15,105 nucleotides of DNA from Frankiaceae bacterium (GTDB taxonomy: Bacteria > Actinomycetota > Actinomycetes > JADGOU01), in the NCBI GenBank assembly GCA_017882835.1, contig JADGOU010000035.1, forward strand, positions 1 to 15,105, given 5' to 3'. The notes beneath the pieces are model-generated. The model was not told the origin of the DNA. It was given only the letters and a program-made list of their open reading frames with translations, and ran no database searches. Below are positions 1 to 6,750 of this stretch, piece after piece (position 1 is the first letter of the stretch; each line of letters opens with the position of its first letter). The position numbers and the translations under genes were made by a program.

Positions 1-683
1 GTCAGGAACAGCCGCTGCCAGAAGCTGTCCGGGATCCAGGCACCGGCAGCACCGGCGATCAATAGACCGAGGACGAGGTCGCGCAGGATCGCGGCCCACC
101 CCATCACGAAGTTGTGGCTCACCGCGGTGAACCCGGCCGGGCTGGCCAGCCGCCGCCCGAAGCTGCCCTCGGTGCCGACGCTCATGTCCATGCCGGCGTG
201 CCCCTCCATCGACCCGGCCAGTCCCTTGGCAGCCTGGTCGCGGGCCGCCGCGAGCAGCCGCCGGGACAGGAACAACCGGAACAGCAGCACTAGCAACAGG
301 ATCATCACCGGACCGCCGACGAACTCGGCCAGGGTGAACTGCCAGCCGATCAGCAGGGCAAGGATCAACCCGAGTTCGATCACCAGGTTGGTGGAGGCGA
401 ACTGGAAGGCCATCGCCGCGGTGAAGTCCGCGCCCTTGCGAAACAGCGACCGGGCCAACGCCACCGCCGCGTAGGAGCACGAGCTCGACGCCGCCCCCAG
501 CACCGACGCGGTGGCCAGGCTGCGCGGCCGGTCGTCGGGTAGCAGCCGCGCGATGGTGGCCTTGCGGACCAGCGACTCGATCACCGCGGACAGGGTGAAC
601 CCGAGGATCAGCGACCACGTGACCTGCCAGGTCATCGACCCGGCGACCGCTAGGGCGTGCCCGAGGGCGCGCCAGAGCGCCAT
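1..683 (-). CDS. Permease, COG0701/DUF318 (ArsP/YraQ-like) family, C-terminus cut by window edge
   Basis: Reading the minus strand from the ATG at 683 gives 227 residues that are still open at base 1, so the C-terminus is missing. The protein is a multi-pass membrane protein. Helices lie at about 16-38, 55-80, 90-115, 120-138 and 188-213. The segment at about 62-105 contains SSSCSYAAVAL and a following FQFASTNL, which is characteristic of the predicted permease family COG0701 (DUF318), some members of which export metalloids or metals. The cytoplasmic loop at about 142-185 holds a Met/His cluster (MEGHAGMDM, about 159-167) that could touch a soft metal. The gene lies 73 nt downstream of copA on the same strand and is probably co-transcribed, suggesting an accessory role in copper efflux. 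An AGGTGG stretch a few bases before the ATG supports this start. The substrate is not known from sequence. Confidence 0.85.
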   Translation of the reverse strand, partial: MALWRALGHALAVAGSMTWQVTWSLILGFTLSAVIESLVRKATIARLLPDDRPRSLATASVLGAASSSCSYAAVALARSLFRKGADFTAAMAFQFASTNLVIELGLILALLIGWQFTLAEFVGGPVMILLLVLLFRLFLSRRLLAAARDQAAKGLAGSMEGHAGMDMSVGTEGSFGRRLASPAGFTAVSHNFVMGWAAILRDLVLGLLIAGAAGAWIPDSFWQRLFL

Positions 684-760
684 CACCCACCTGTGCGGAG
701 TCGGCCGTCGTCGTGGCCGCGGGCATGGCCTGGGCCGCAGCCGGTCGGCCGGCGGCTCAT
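683..760 (-). CDS. Possible 25-residue coupling ORF between copA and permease
   Basis: An ATG at 760-758 overlaps the copA stop (ATGA). Its reading frame ends in a TGA that overlaps the permease start (TGATG at 685-681). It encodes 25 residues containing two His, two Arg-rich patches and one Cys. It fills the copA-permease gap exactly, so ribosomes ending copA could re-initiate and be handed on to the permease. No family is recognised. It may be only a translational bridge, or chance. Confidence 0.3.
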   Translation of the reverse strand: MSRRPTGCGPGHARGHDDGRLRTGG

Positions 761-3114
761 CGCCGCGAGGGCGACGCGCCGACTGCCCCGGCGGCGGTGT
801 CGGCCAGCGGCCGGAACCGGCGCAGCCGCAAGCTGTTGCTCACCACGAATACACTGGAGAGAGCCATTGCGGCCCCGGCGAACAGCGGGGAGAGCAGCCC
901 GAGGGCGGCGACGGGAAGCAGGACGACGTTGTAGGCGAATGCCCAGAACAGGTTGCCCTTGATCGTGGCCAGGGTCCGCCGCGACAACCGGATCGCATCC
1001 GCGGCCACCAGCAGGTCCCCGCGGACCAGCGTGAGGTCGCTGGCCTCGATCGCGGCGTCGGTGCCGGTGCCCATCGCCAGCCCGAGATCGGCCTGGGCCA
1101 GGGCGGCGGCGTCGTTGACCCCGTCCCCGACCATCGCCACCACCTTGCCCTGGGCCTGCAGCCGGCGGATGACGTCCACCTTCTCGGTGGGCAGGACGTC
1201 GGCGATCACGTCATTGGCGGCGATGCCGACGGTGGTGGCGACCGCCTGGGCGGCGCGGGTGTTGTCCCCGGTTAGCAGCACCGGGGACAGCCCGAGCGCG
1301 CGCAGGCTACTGATGGCTGCGGCGCTGGACGGCTTGGCGACGTCGCTGACCGCCACCAATCCGCGGGCCCGGCCGTCCCAGCCGACGGCGACGACCGTCT
1401 GCCCGTCGGCCTCCGCGGCCGCCAGCCGCTGGACGAGCCCGGCCGGCACCGGCATGGCCTCCGCCGTGAGCATCGCCGGGCGCCCGGCGAGGACCGCATG
1501 GGCGTCGACGACGCCGCGGACCCCGCGGCCGGGGGTGTTGGCGAAGTCGCTCACCGCGGGCAACGGACCGGCCTGCTCCCGGGCCGCCGCGGCGATCGCC
1601 TGCGCAATCGGGTGCTCACTGGCGGCCTCCAACGCCCCGGCCAGTCGGAGCACCTCGGCCGGGTCCTCGCCGGCGGCGGCCACGGTGCCCCGATAGGTCA
1701 TCTTCCCGATGGTCACCGTGCCGGTCTTGTCCAGCACGATCGTGTCCACCCGACGGGTGGACTCCAGCACCTCGGGGCCGCGGATGAGCATGCCGAGCTG
1801 GGCGCCGCGGCCGGTGCCCACCAGCAGCGCCGTCGGGGTGGCCAGGCCGAGCGCGCACGGGCAGGCGATGATCAGTACGGCGACGGCCGCGGTGAACGCG
1901 TGCGCCGGCGACAATCCGACCGCGAGCGTCACCACCAGGGTCGCCAGGGCCAGCAGGATGACGACCGGGACGAACACCGCGCTGACCCGGTCGGCGAGGC
2001 GCTGCACCGGGGCCTTGCCGGACTGCGCTGCGGTGACCAGCCGGGCGATCTGCGCGAGCTGGGTGTCGGCCCCGACCCGGGTGGCGCGCACGACCAGCCG
2101 GCCGCCCACGTTCACCGTCGCGCCGGCAACGGCATCCCCGCCGGTCACGTCGACAGGGGCGCTCTCGCCGGTCAGGGGGCTCGCGTCCACCGCGCTGGCA
2201 CCCTGGAGGACGACGCCGTCGGCGGCGACCTTCTCCCCCGGCCGGACGACGAACCGGTCACCGACGCGGAGCCGGCCGACCGGCACCCGCTGCTCGGTGT
2301 CCCCGCGCAGGACGCAGACGTCCTTGGCGCCCAGCTGAAGCAGGGCGCGCAGCGCCGCCCCGGAACGGCGCTTGGCCCGGGCCTCGAAGAACCGGCCGGC
2401 GAGCAGGAAGACGGTGACGGCGCTGGCGACCTCGAGGTAGATCTCGCCGGTGCCGCTGCCCCGGCTGGCGGCGACGGCGAACCGCATCCGCATGCCCGGC
2501 ATGCCGGCGTCGCCAAGGAACAGCGCGTACAGCGACCACAGGTAGGCCGCCAGCGTGCCCATCGAGACCAGCGTGTCCATGGTCGCGGCCCGGTGCCGCA
2601 GGTTGGCCAGCGCGGCCCGGTGGAACGGCCAGCCGCCCCAGATGACGACCGGGGAGGCCAGCGTCAGCGACAGCCACTGCCAGTTGTCGAACTGCAACGG
2701 CGCGATCATCGCCAGGGCCAGCACCGGCAGCGTCAGGACTGTGGACACCGTGAGGCGCTGCCGCAGCGAGGCCACCGCCGCGTCGTGCTCGGCCGCCGCT
2801 GGGTCGACCCCGTCCGCCCCGGCACCATCGGGCTCAGGCGGCTCGGGCCGGCGGACACCGTATCCGGTGGCCTCGATGGTGGCGACGATGTCCTCGGGTC
2901 CGAGCTTGGCCGGGTCGTAGCGCACCGCTGCGGTCTCGGTCGCGAAGTTCACCGTGGCCGAGACCCCGTCGAGGCGGTTGAGCCGCTTGGCGATGCGGGC
3001 CGAGCAGGAGGAGCACGTCATGCCGGTGACAGCCAGATCGACCGCGGCCGGCCGCGGCCCGCGCGGCTGCCCGGGCACCGCGGTGCCGGTGCCGCGCTCG
3101 GTGGTGACGCTCAC
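757..3114 (-). CDS. copA: Cu+-exporting P1B-1-type ATPase CopA
   Basis: The protein has 785 residues and pumps Cu+ out of the cytoplasm using ATP. One N-terminal heavy-metal-associated domain carries MTCSSC (32-37). Helices follow. The actuator loop has TGES (315-318), the transmembrane metal site is CPC (418-420), the phosphorylation site is DKTGT (462-466), the nucleotide domain has SEHP (about 499-502), and the hinge is GDGVND (663-668). Late helices have YN (728-729) and M750 with SS (753-754), the extra ligands that mark the Cu+-specific P1B-1 class. The open frame extends 50 codons further upstream, but that part overlaps copZ out of frame. The GTG at 3114, 7 nt after the copZ stop, is the sensible start. 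Expression probably follows CsoR control of the copZ promoter. Length and motif set are complete, so it looks functional. Confidence 0.95.
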   Translation of the reverse strand: MSVTTERGTGTAVPGQPRGPRPAAVDLAVTGMTCSSCSARIAKRLNRLDGVSATVNFATETAAVRYDPAKLGPEDIVATIEATGYGVRRPEPPEPDGAGADGVDPAAAEHDAAVASLRQRLTVSTVLTLPVLALAMIAPLQFDNWQWLSLTLASPVVIWGGWPFHRAALANLRHRAATMDTLVSMGTLAAYLWSLYALFLGDAGMPGMRMRFAVAASRGSGTGEIYLEVASAVTVFLLAGRFFEARAKRRSGAALRALLQLGAKDVCVLRGDTEQRVPVGRLRVGDRFVVRPGEKVAADGVVLQGASAVDASPLTGESAPVDVTGGDAVAGATVNVGGRLVVRATRVGADTQLAQIARLVTAAQSGKAPVQRLADRVSAVFVPVVILLALATLVVTLAVGLSPAHAFTAAVAVLIIACPCALGLATPTALLVGTGRGAQLGMLIRGPEVLESTRRVDTIVLDKTGTVTIGKMTYRGTVAAAGEDPAEVLRLAGALEAASEHPIAQAIAAAAREQAGPLPAVSDFANTPGRGVRGVVDAHAVLAGRPAMLTAEAMPVPAGLVQRLAAAEADGQTVVAVGWDGRARGLVAVSDVAKPSSAAAISSLRALGLSPVLLTGDNTRAAQAVATTVGIAANDVIADVLPTEKVDVIRRLQAQGKVVAMVGDGVNDAAALAQADLGLAMGTGTDAAIEASDLTLVRGDLLVAADAIRLSRRTLATIKGNLFWAFAYNVVLLPVAALGLLSPLFAGAAMALSSVFVVSNSLRLRRFRPLADTAAGAVGASPSRR

Positions 3115-3121
3115 GACCTGC

Positions 3122-3325
3122 TCAGGCCCCGACGACGGCGTAGCCGGCCTCGTCCACGGCGGCCCGGACGGCGGCGTCGGTGAACCCGTCCCCGTCGACG
3201 GTGAGCGTGCCGGGCAGCGCCACCTCAACGGCGCGCACGCCGGGGACCTTGGCGACCTCCTCATTGACCGCCGCGACGCAGTGCCCGCACGTCATCCCGG
3301 TGACCTCATAGACCTTTTCGGCCAT
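3122..3325 (-). CDS. copZ: Copper chaperone CopZ
   Basis: This 67-residue protein is a single heavy-metal-associated domain with the Cu+-binding motif MTCGHC at residues 11-16. It has the usual small ferredoxin-like size and the conserved C-terminal DEAGYAV stretch. Such chaperones bind cytoplasmic Cu+ and deliver it to the CopA ATPase. The ATG at 3325 has a good ribosome binding site (AGGAG about 8 nt upstream). It is the first gene of the minus-strand copper operon, directly below a CsoR-type operator, and the copA GTG lies 7 nt after its stop. The His in the fourth position of the motif is common in bacterial CopZ. Confidence 0.95.
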   Translation of the reverse strand: MAEKVYEVTGMTCGHCVAAVNEEVAKVPGVRAVEVALPGTLTVDGDGFTDAAVRAAVDEAGYAVVGA

Positions 3326-3351
3326 GACCTGCTCCTGACGCTCGCGAGGAT

Positions 3352-3366
3352 TACCCTCTGGGGGTA
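3352..3366. promoter_or_regulatory. CsoR-type operator 1 (copZ side)
   Basis: TACCC-TCTGG-GGGTA is a perfect 5-bp inverted repeat around a G-rich centre, matching the known actinobacterial and firmicute CsoR operator form (TACCC...GGGTA). It lies 27 nt upstream of the copZ ATG. Read on the minus strand it overlaps a possible -10 element, GGTAAT (3355-3350), so bound CsoR would block copZ-copA transcription. Confidence 0.8.
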
Positions 3367-3388
3367 TCTGTCCCTAGCCTAGCAGTGG

Positions 3389-3402
3389 TACCCGCCCCGG
3401 TA
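3389..3402. promoter_or_regulatory. Second CsoR-like operator (csoR side)
   Basis: TACCCGCCCCGGTA has 4-bp TACC/GGTA arms around a G/C-only centre, a weaker version of operator 1. It overlaps the start of a TATAGA hexamer (3401-3406) that is a plausible -10 for csoR, 30 nt before the csoR ATG. This fits negative autoregulation. Confidence 0.5.
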
Positions 3403-3406
3403 TAGA
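3401..3406 (+). promoter_or_regulatory. Possible csoR -10 element
   Basis: TATAGA is one of the few AT-rich hexamers nearby and lies 30 nt before the csoR start codon. No convincing -35 is visible 17 nt upstream. Confidence 0.35.
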
Positions 3407-3435
3407 CGTCCGGCCCAGCGACGAAGGAGCACCCG

Positions 3436-3819
3436 ATGGCGAAGCCCGCCCCGGCCACCCCCGACCGGCGGGCCGGTCGGACCACCGCTGCCTCACCGGT
3501 GGCCGGGGAGGTGGCCGGCGCCGCGAGCGGGACCGGAGTCGTCCGCGGCTACACCGCGACCAAGCCGCAGCTGCAGGGCCGGCTCGCCCGGATCGAGGGG
3601 CAGGTCCGGGGCGTCGCCAAGATGGTCGAGGACGACCGGTACTGCATCGACGTGCTGACTCAGATCAACGCCGTCCAGGCCGCCCTGGACAAGGTCGCCC
3701 TCGGCCTGCTCGATGGCCACGCCCGGCATTGCCTCGTCGGCCACGGCGGCGGCCCCATCGACCCCGAGGACCAGGTCGCCGAGCTGATGGGCGCGGTCGG
3801 GCGGCTGCTCAGCCGCTGA
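3436..3819 (+). CDS. csoR: Copper-sensing transcriptional repressor CsoR
   Basis: The protein has 127 residues and belongs to the all-helical CsoR/RcnR family (DUF156). The Cu+ ligands are all present: Cys70 (RYC), His95 and Cys99 (GHARHC), i.e. the C...H-x3-C pattern of true copper-responsive CsoR. The core runs from about residue 43 (KPQLQGRLARIEGQVRG) to the end. A Pro/Ala/Thr-rich, probably disordered N-terminal extension of about 38 residues is longer than in the shortest family members. Cu+ binding releases the protein from DNA. GAAGGAG 8 nt before the ATG supports the start. It is divergent from copZ-copA, with two candidate operators between, the classic arrangement. A third operator-like site at 13865 may extend its regulon. 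Confidence 0.95.
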   Translation: MAKPAPATPDRRAGRTTAASPVAGEVAGAASGTGVVRGYTATKPQLQGRLARIEGQVRGVAKMVEDDRYCIDVLTQINAVQAALDKVALGLLDGHARHCLVGHGGGPIDPEDQVAELMGAVGRLLSR

Positions 3820-3825
3820 GGCGGT

Positions 3826-3847
3826 GCGCGGCGGGACCGAGCCGCGC
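3826..3847. terminator. Bidirectional terminator hairpin candidate after csoR
   Basis: GCGCGGC and GCCGCGC form a perfect 7-bp stem with an 8-nt loop. It lies 7 nt after the csoR stop, between csoR and the convergent thioredoxin gene. No U-tract follows, which is common in high-GC organisms. Confidence 0.5.
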
Positions 3848-3917
3848 TCGCGCCGCGGCCGCCCGCCGGGCGAACGGGGGGATCGGAGAGCGGCGACGTC
3901 CACGCGGGCGGGTTGGG

Positions 3918-4562
3918 TCACGTCGGCAAGTGCTGGCGGACCTGGGTGAGCAGGTCGGGGGCGGAGAGGAACATCGAGGGGTACTCGCCGTACCAGCGCT
4001 GTGCGCCGGTGGCGTCGATGAGCACGAAGCTGTGCCCGGGCAGTCCGGGGTGCATCCCCTTGCCGAGGACGCCGTAGGCCTCGGACACGGTGCCGTCGTC
4101 GAGCAGGAACGGGGTCGCCACGCCGTAGGTGGCCATGTCCCGGCTGATCTGGTCGCGGGTGTTCATGACGATCGGCAGCACGGTGACGTCCGCCTGGGTG
4201 AACGCGGCCGGGTCCTTCTCGATCGTGGCCATCTGCTGCAGACAGGATCCGCAGCCGGCACCTTCGGAGAAGTAGAGCACCACGTTGTGGCCCCGGAAGT
4301 CCGCCAGGTGCACCGGCCGGCCGGCCGTGTCGGTGAGGGTGAAGTCGGGGGCCGGGCGCGCCGCGGCCGACGACGAGGGCCGCGAGCTCGCCATCATCGC
4401 GGCCAGCACCGCGGCGACGGCGACGAGCCCGACGGCCCAGAGCAGGAGGTGGCGCCGGCGGCCGCGCCGGGCCTGGCCCCGGCGGGTGGCGGCGAGCAGC
4501 TCGCGCCGGTGCGCGTCATCGCGGCGGGTGGCGGTCTTGCTGGTCATCATCGAGTCCTTCAT
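3918..4562 (-). CDS. Membrane-anchored thioredoxin-fold (TlpA/AhpC-TSA-like) protein
   Basis: The protein has 214 residues. A basic N-terminus (about 1-38) and one helix (about 39-58) place the catalytic part outside the membrane. From about residue 71, APDFTLTDTAGRPVHLADFRG opens a redoxin/AhpC-TSA fold. The active site is C104-G-S-C107 within the strand-turn ending VVLYFSE. A later PGLPGHSFVLID carries the cis-Pro-like loop. The function is probably reduction of extracytoplasmic disulfides using electrons from the CcdA-like protein just upstream. The ATG at 4562 overlaps that gene's stop (ATGA). An ATG at 4550 has its own AAGGA and is an alternative start that loses four residues. It is the last gene of the three-gene redox operon. 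The true substrate is unknown. Confidence 0.85.
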   Translation of the reverse strand: MKDSMMTSKTATRRDDAHRRELLAATRRGQARRGRRRHLLLWAVGLVAVAAVLAAMMASSRPSSSAAARPAPDFTLTDTAGRPVHLADFRGHNVVLYFSEGAGCGSCLQQMATIEKDPAAFTQADVTVLPIVMNTRDQISRDMATYGVATPFLLDDGTVSEAYGVLGKGMHPGLPGHSFVLIDATGAQRWYGEYPSMFLSAPDLLTQVRQHLPT

Positions 4563-5512
4563 GCCCGGGTGGCGTGGTGGCCGGCCGCGCCCTCGACGCC
4601 CGCGGCAGTGTCCGCGTCGGTGAGGGCCTCGGTGGCGGAGGTTGGGTTGGGGCGGTGCCGGTCGCGCAGGGTCGCGACGACGAACACAGCGGCGATGGCC
4701 AGGACGGCCAGCCCGAGAACGGGTTCGGGGACCGGCGCGGTCCATGCCTCGACCCGGGCGAAGACCCGGGCCAGGGAGCGGCCGAGGGCGACCTGGAAGC
4801 CGGGGCCGCCGGTCATCGTGCCGGTGTTCGCCAGGTAGAGGACGAAGCCACCCATCACCGCGAACGCCACCGCGACGGCGACGTTGACGGTGTTGGTGAC
4901 CAGCGTGCGGCCGGCGAGGTGCAGACGAACCGGCCTGGCCCGTATCCAGCGGCGCTCACCGAGCCGGAACCGGTCCCACCCGAGCGCCAGGACGAACAGC
5001 GGGAACGTCATGCCCAGGACGTAGCCCAGCCCGAGCACGACACCGCCAACCGGAGACCCGGACAGCGCCGAGAGCGTCATCACGCCGGCGAGCACCGGAG
5101 CGCAGCAGGACGAGGCGATCCCGGAGAACACGCCCAGGGCGAAGAAGCTCGCCGAGTCCCCGCGGGCGGTGTCCGGGGCGCGCAGGACGCTGGGCAGGCT
5201 CCACATCCGTCCGGATAGCGACCAGGCGGCGAGCGCGAGCATGAGGGTACCGCCGGCGTAGTACAGCGGCGCGTGGTAGTGACTGATCGTCGCGGCGACC
5301 AAGCTCATGCCCACGGTGATCGGGACCAGGACGAGCGCGAGTCCGGCGGCGAACACGAAGGTCAGCGGCAGCAGCCGCCAGCGGCGGTTCTTCACCGCCA
5401 CCGCCAGGTAGCTCGGGGCCAGGAAGACGATGCAGCACGGCGCGAACAGCGCCACGCCGCCGGCGAAGAAGGCGGCCAGCAGGCTGCCGGTGCTCAGCAG
5501 GGTGAGGCCCAT
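4559..5512 (-). CDS. CcdA/DsbD-type transmembrane thiol-disulfide carrier
   Basis: The protein has 317 residues and about eight helices. Family motifs are recognisable but carry paired cysteines: ALFAPCCIVFLAP (Cys26-Cys27) in the first helix and SGIASSCCAPVLAGV (Cys136-Cys137) near the fourth. Canonical CcdA/DsbD has one Cys at each place, and these two Cys shuttle electrons across the membrane. The protein probably takes electrons from the cytoplasmic thiol protein encoded upstream and passes them to the anchored thioredoxin encoded downstream. The start ATG at 5512 overlaps the upstream stop (TGATG) and its own stop overlaps the downstream start (ATGA). The open frame extends upstream to 6013, but that part lies over the preceding gene in another frame. 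The C-terminal tail (about 270-317) is hydrophilic after a last helix. Confidence 0.85.
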   Translation of the reverse strand: MGLTLLSTGSLLAAFFAGGVALFAPCCIVFLAPSYLAVAVKNRRWRLLPLTFVFAAGLALVLVPITVGMSLVAATISHYHAPLYYAGGTLMLALAAWSLSGRMWSLPSVLRAPDTARGDSASFFALGVFSGIASSCCAPVLAGVMTLSALSGSPVGGVVLGLGYVLGMTFPLFVLALGWDRFRLGERRWIRARPVRLHLAGRTLVTNTVNVAVAVAFAVMGGFVLYLANTGTMTGGPGFQVALGRSLARVFARVEAWTAPVPEPVLGLAVLAIAAVFVVATLRDRHRPNPTSATEALTDADTAAGVEGAAGHHATRA

Positions 5513-5811
5513 CACGCCCCCACCGTCGCGACGCGGGTCGCGAGCAACCGGGCGAGCTTCCTGCGGGGCAACCGCCCCGAGCTGAACAACACCCCGTCGA
5601 GGAGCACCAGCGGATACATCGACGCCCGGTGGTCGCGCATTAGCCGCTCCCCCCGCGGCTCGGCCCAGTCGAGAAGTTCGACGCGCAGCGGGAAGTCGCG
5701 GGCGAGCTCGGCGAGGGTCCGCTGTGCGTCGGCACAGAAGTGGCAGGCCGGCCCGTGCACGATGGTGACCACCGTGGCACCCTCGGTCGGTGCCGGTGCC
5801 GGCGTGCCCAT
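5512..5811 (-). CDS. Glutaredoxin-like CxxC thiol protein
   Basis: The protein has 99 residues with no signal peptide or helix, so it is probably cytoplasmic. The thioredoxin/glutaredoxin fold begins at about residue 13 (ATVVTIVHG) and has the active site C23-H-F-C26. The pattern continues with ADAQRTLAELARDFPL and a YPLVLLDGVLF strand resembling the cis-Pro region. This matches the glutaredoxin-family (DUF836-like) proteins often placed beside metal genes. The ATG at 5811 is preceded by AAGGGA about 7 nt upstream. It is the first gene of the redox operon and should supply electrons to the CcdA-like carrier. A response-regulator box lies 79 bp upstream. Confidence 0.8.
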   Translation of the reverse strand: MGTPAPAPTEGATVVTIVHGPACHFCADAQRTLAELARDFPLRVELLDWAEPRGERLMRDHRASMYPLVLLDGVLFSSGRLPRRKLARLLATRVATVGA

Positions 5812-5889
5812 CTCGGTCCCTTCGCCTCGCCCCGCTGTGCAGGTCTGCCGTCCTCACTGTCGGGACGGAACCTGAGGGTTGGCGAAGGG

Positions 5890-5911
5890 TTTCGATGAAG
5901 GTTCGGTGAAG
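5890..5911. promoter_or_regulatory. Putative response-regulator box 1 (two 11-bp direct repeats)
   Basis: Two head-to-tail 11-mers, TTTCGATGAAG and GTTCGGTGAAG, share the pattern kTTCGnTGAAG. An 11-bp direct repeat is the usual site for a dimer of an OmpR/PhoB-family regulator. One is encoded next door at 6037. The site lies 79 bp before the redox operon start and 125 bp before the regulator start, so it could serve both directions. A second copy is at 8637-8658. Confidence 0.6.
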
Positions 5912-6036
5912 CCGGTGCCGACCGGCCCGAGGAGTCGGCGACGCTGGTCCGGCGGGGGTCGCTGGGCTCGGCAACGACGGTCGCGACCGGTACGCCGATG
6001 CGGGCACCGCCACCAGCGGCGCCAGGATGGACGGTC

Positions 6037-6750
6037 ATGACCACGATCCGCCCGCGCGCGCGGGTTCTCGTCGTCGACGACGAGGAGCCGCTCGCCCGCC
6101 TCGTCGCCGAGTACCTGACCCGGGCCGGGTTCGACGTCGGCCTGGCCCCCGACGGCCTCACCGCGGTCCAGCTCGCCCGGGCCACCGAGCCCGACGTCGT
6201 GGTGCTCGACCTCGGGCTGCCGGGCCTGGACGGGATCGAGGTGTGCCGGCAGCTGCGGACGTTCACCGACTGCTACGTGATCATGCTGACCGCCCGCACG
6301 GACGAGGTGGACAAGCTCATCGGGCTCTCCGTCGGCGCCGACGACTACCTGACCAAGCCGTTCAGCCCGCGCGAGCTGGTCGCCCGCGTCCAGGTCATGC
6401 TGCGCCGGCCGCGGGTGCCGGCACCCGCCGGCGGTGCGGCCGGGGACCTACTGCGGTTCGGGCCGCTCGTCCTCGACGTGGCCGGCCGCGAGGTGCACCT
6501 GGACGGGGACCCCGTCGACCTCACCCGCACCGAGTTCGATCTGCTGGCCACGCTCGCGAGCCGACCGAAGGTCGTGTTCACCCGCCGCCAGCTCATCGAC
6601 GCGGTCTGGGGCGCGACCTGGGTCGGGGACGAGCACCTCGTCGACGTCCACATCGGCCACCTGCGCCGCAAGCTCGGCGACGACGCGGCCGAGGCCCGGT
6701 TCGTCCGCACGGTGCGCGGGGTCGGGTACCGAATGGGAGACGGGGCTTGA
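6037..6750 (+). CDS. OmpR/PhoB-family response regulator
   Basis: The protein has 237 residues. The receiver domain (about 7-120) has the acidic pocket DDEE (14-17), phospho-acceptor Asp58 in VVVLDLGLPG, Thr in MLTAR (83-87) and Lys107 in TKPFSP. A winged-helix DNA-binding domain (about 140-235) has the typical LTRTEFDLLATLA and a final VRTVRGVGYRMG. I start at the ATG at 6037 (AGGA about 9 nt upstream), since MTTIRPRARVLVVDD fits the family length. A longer frame from 5998 exists. It overlaps the kinase gene by two bases and is divergent from the redox operon. Likely targets are the 11-bp-repeat boxes at 5890 and 8637. The signal is probably copper or envelope thiol stress, an inference from context. 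Confidence 0.93.
   Translation: MTTIRPRARVLVVDDEEPLARLVAEYLTRAGFDVGLAPDGLTAVQLARATEPDVVVLDLGLPGLDGIEVCRQLRTFTDCYVIMLTARTDEVDKLIGLSVGADDYLTKPFSPRELVARVQVMLRRPRVPAPAGGAAGDLLRFGPLVLDVAGREVHLDGDPVDLTRTEFDLLATLASRPKVVFTRRQLIDAVWGATWVGDEHLVDVHIGHLRRKLGDDAAEARFVRTVRGVGYRMGDGA

Noticed and set aside
1498..3183. Long plus-strand open frame (561 codons) opposite copA
   Set aside because: It is a low-complexity Gly/Arg/Asp-rich shadow of the GC-rich copA gene. It has no recognisable domain, and copA on the other strand has all family motifs.
3115..3264. N-terminal extension of copA
   Set aside because: The extra 50 codons lie over copZ in another frame and have no family similarity. The GTG at 3114 fits better.
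5513..6013. CcdA-like frame extending upstream
   Set aside because: It covers the glutaredoxin-like gene and the promoter region in another frame and lacks domain similarity.
6027..6746. Kinase frame extending upstream over the response regulator
   Set aside because: The Arg/Pro-rich translation is an out-of-frame reading of the regulator. The kinase begins at the TTG overlapping the regulator stop.
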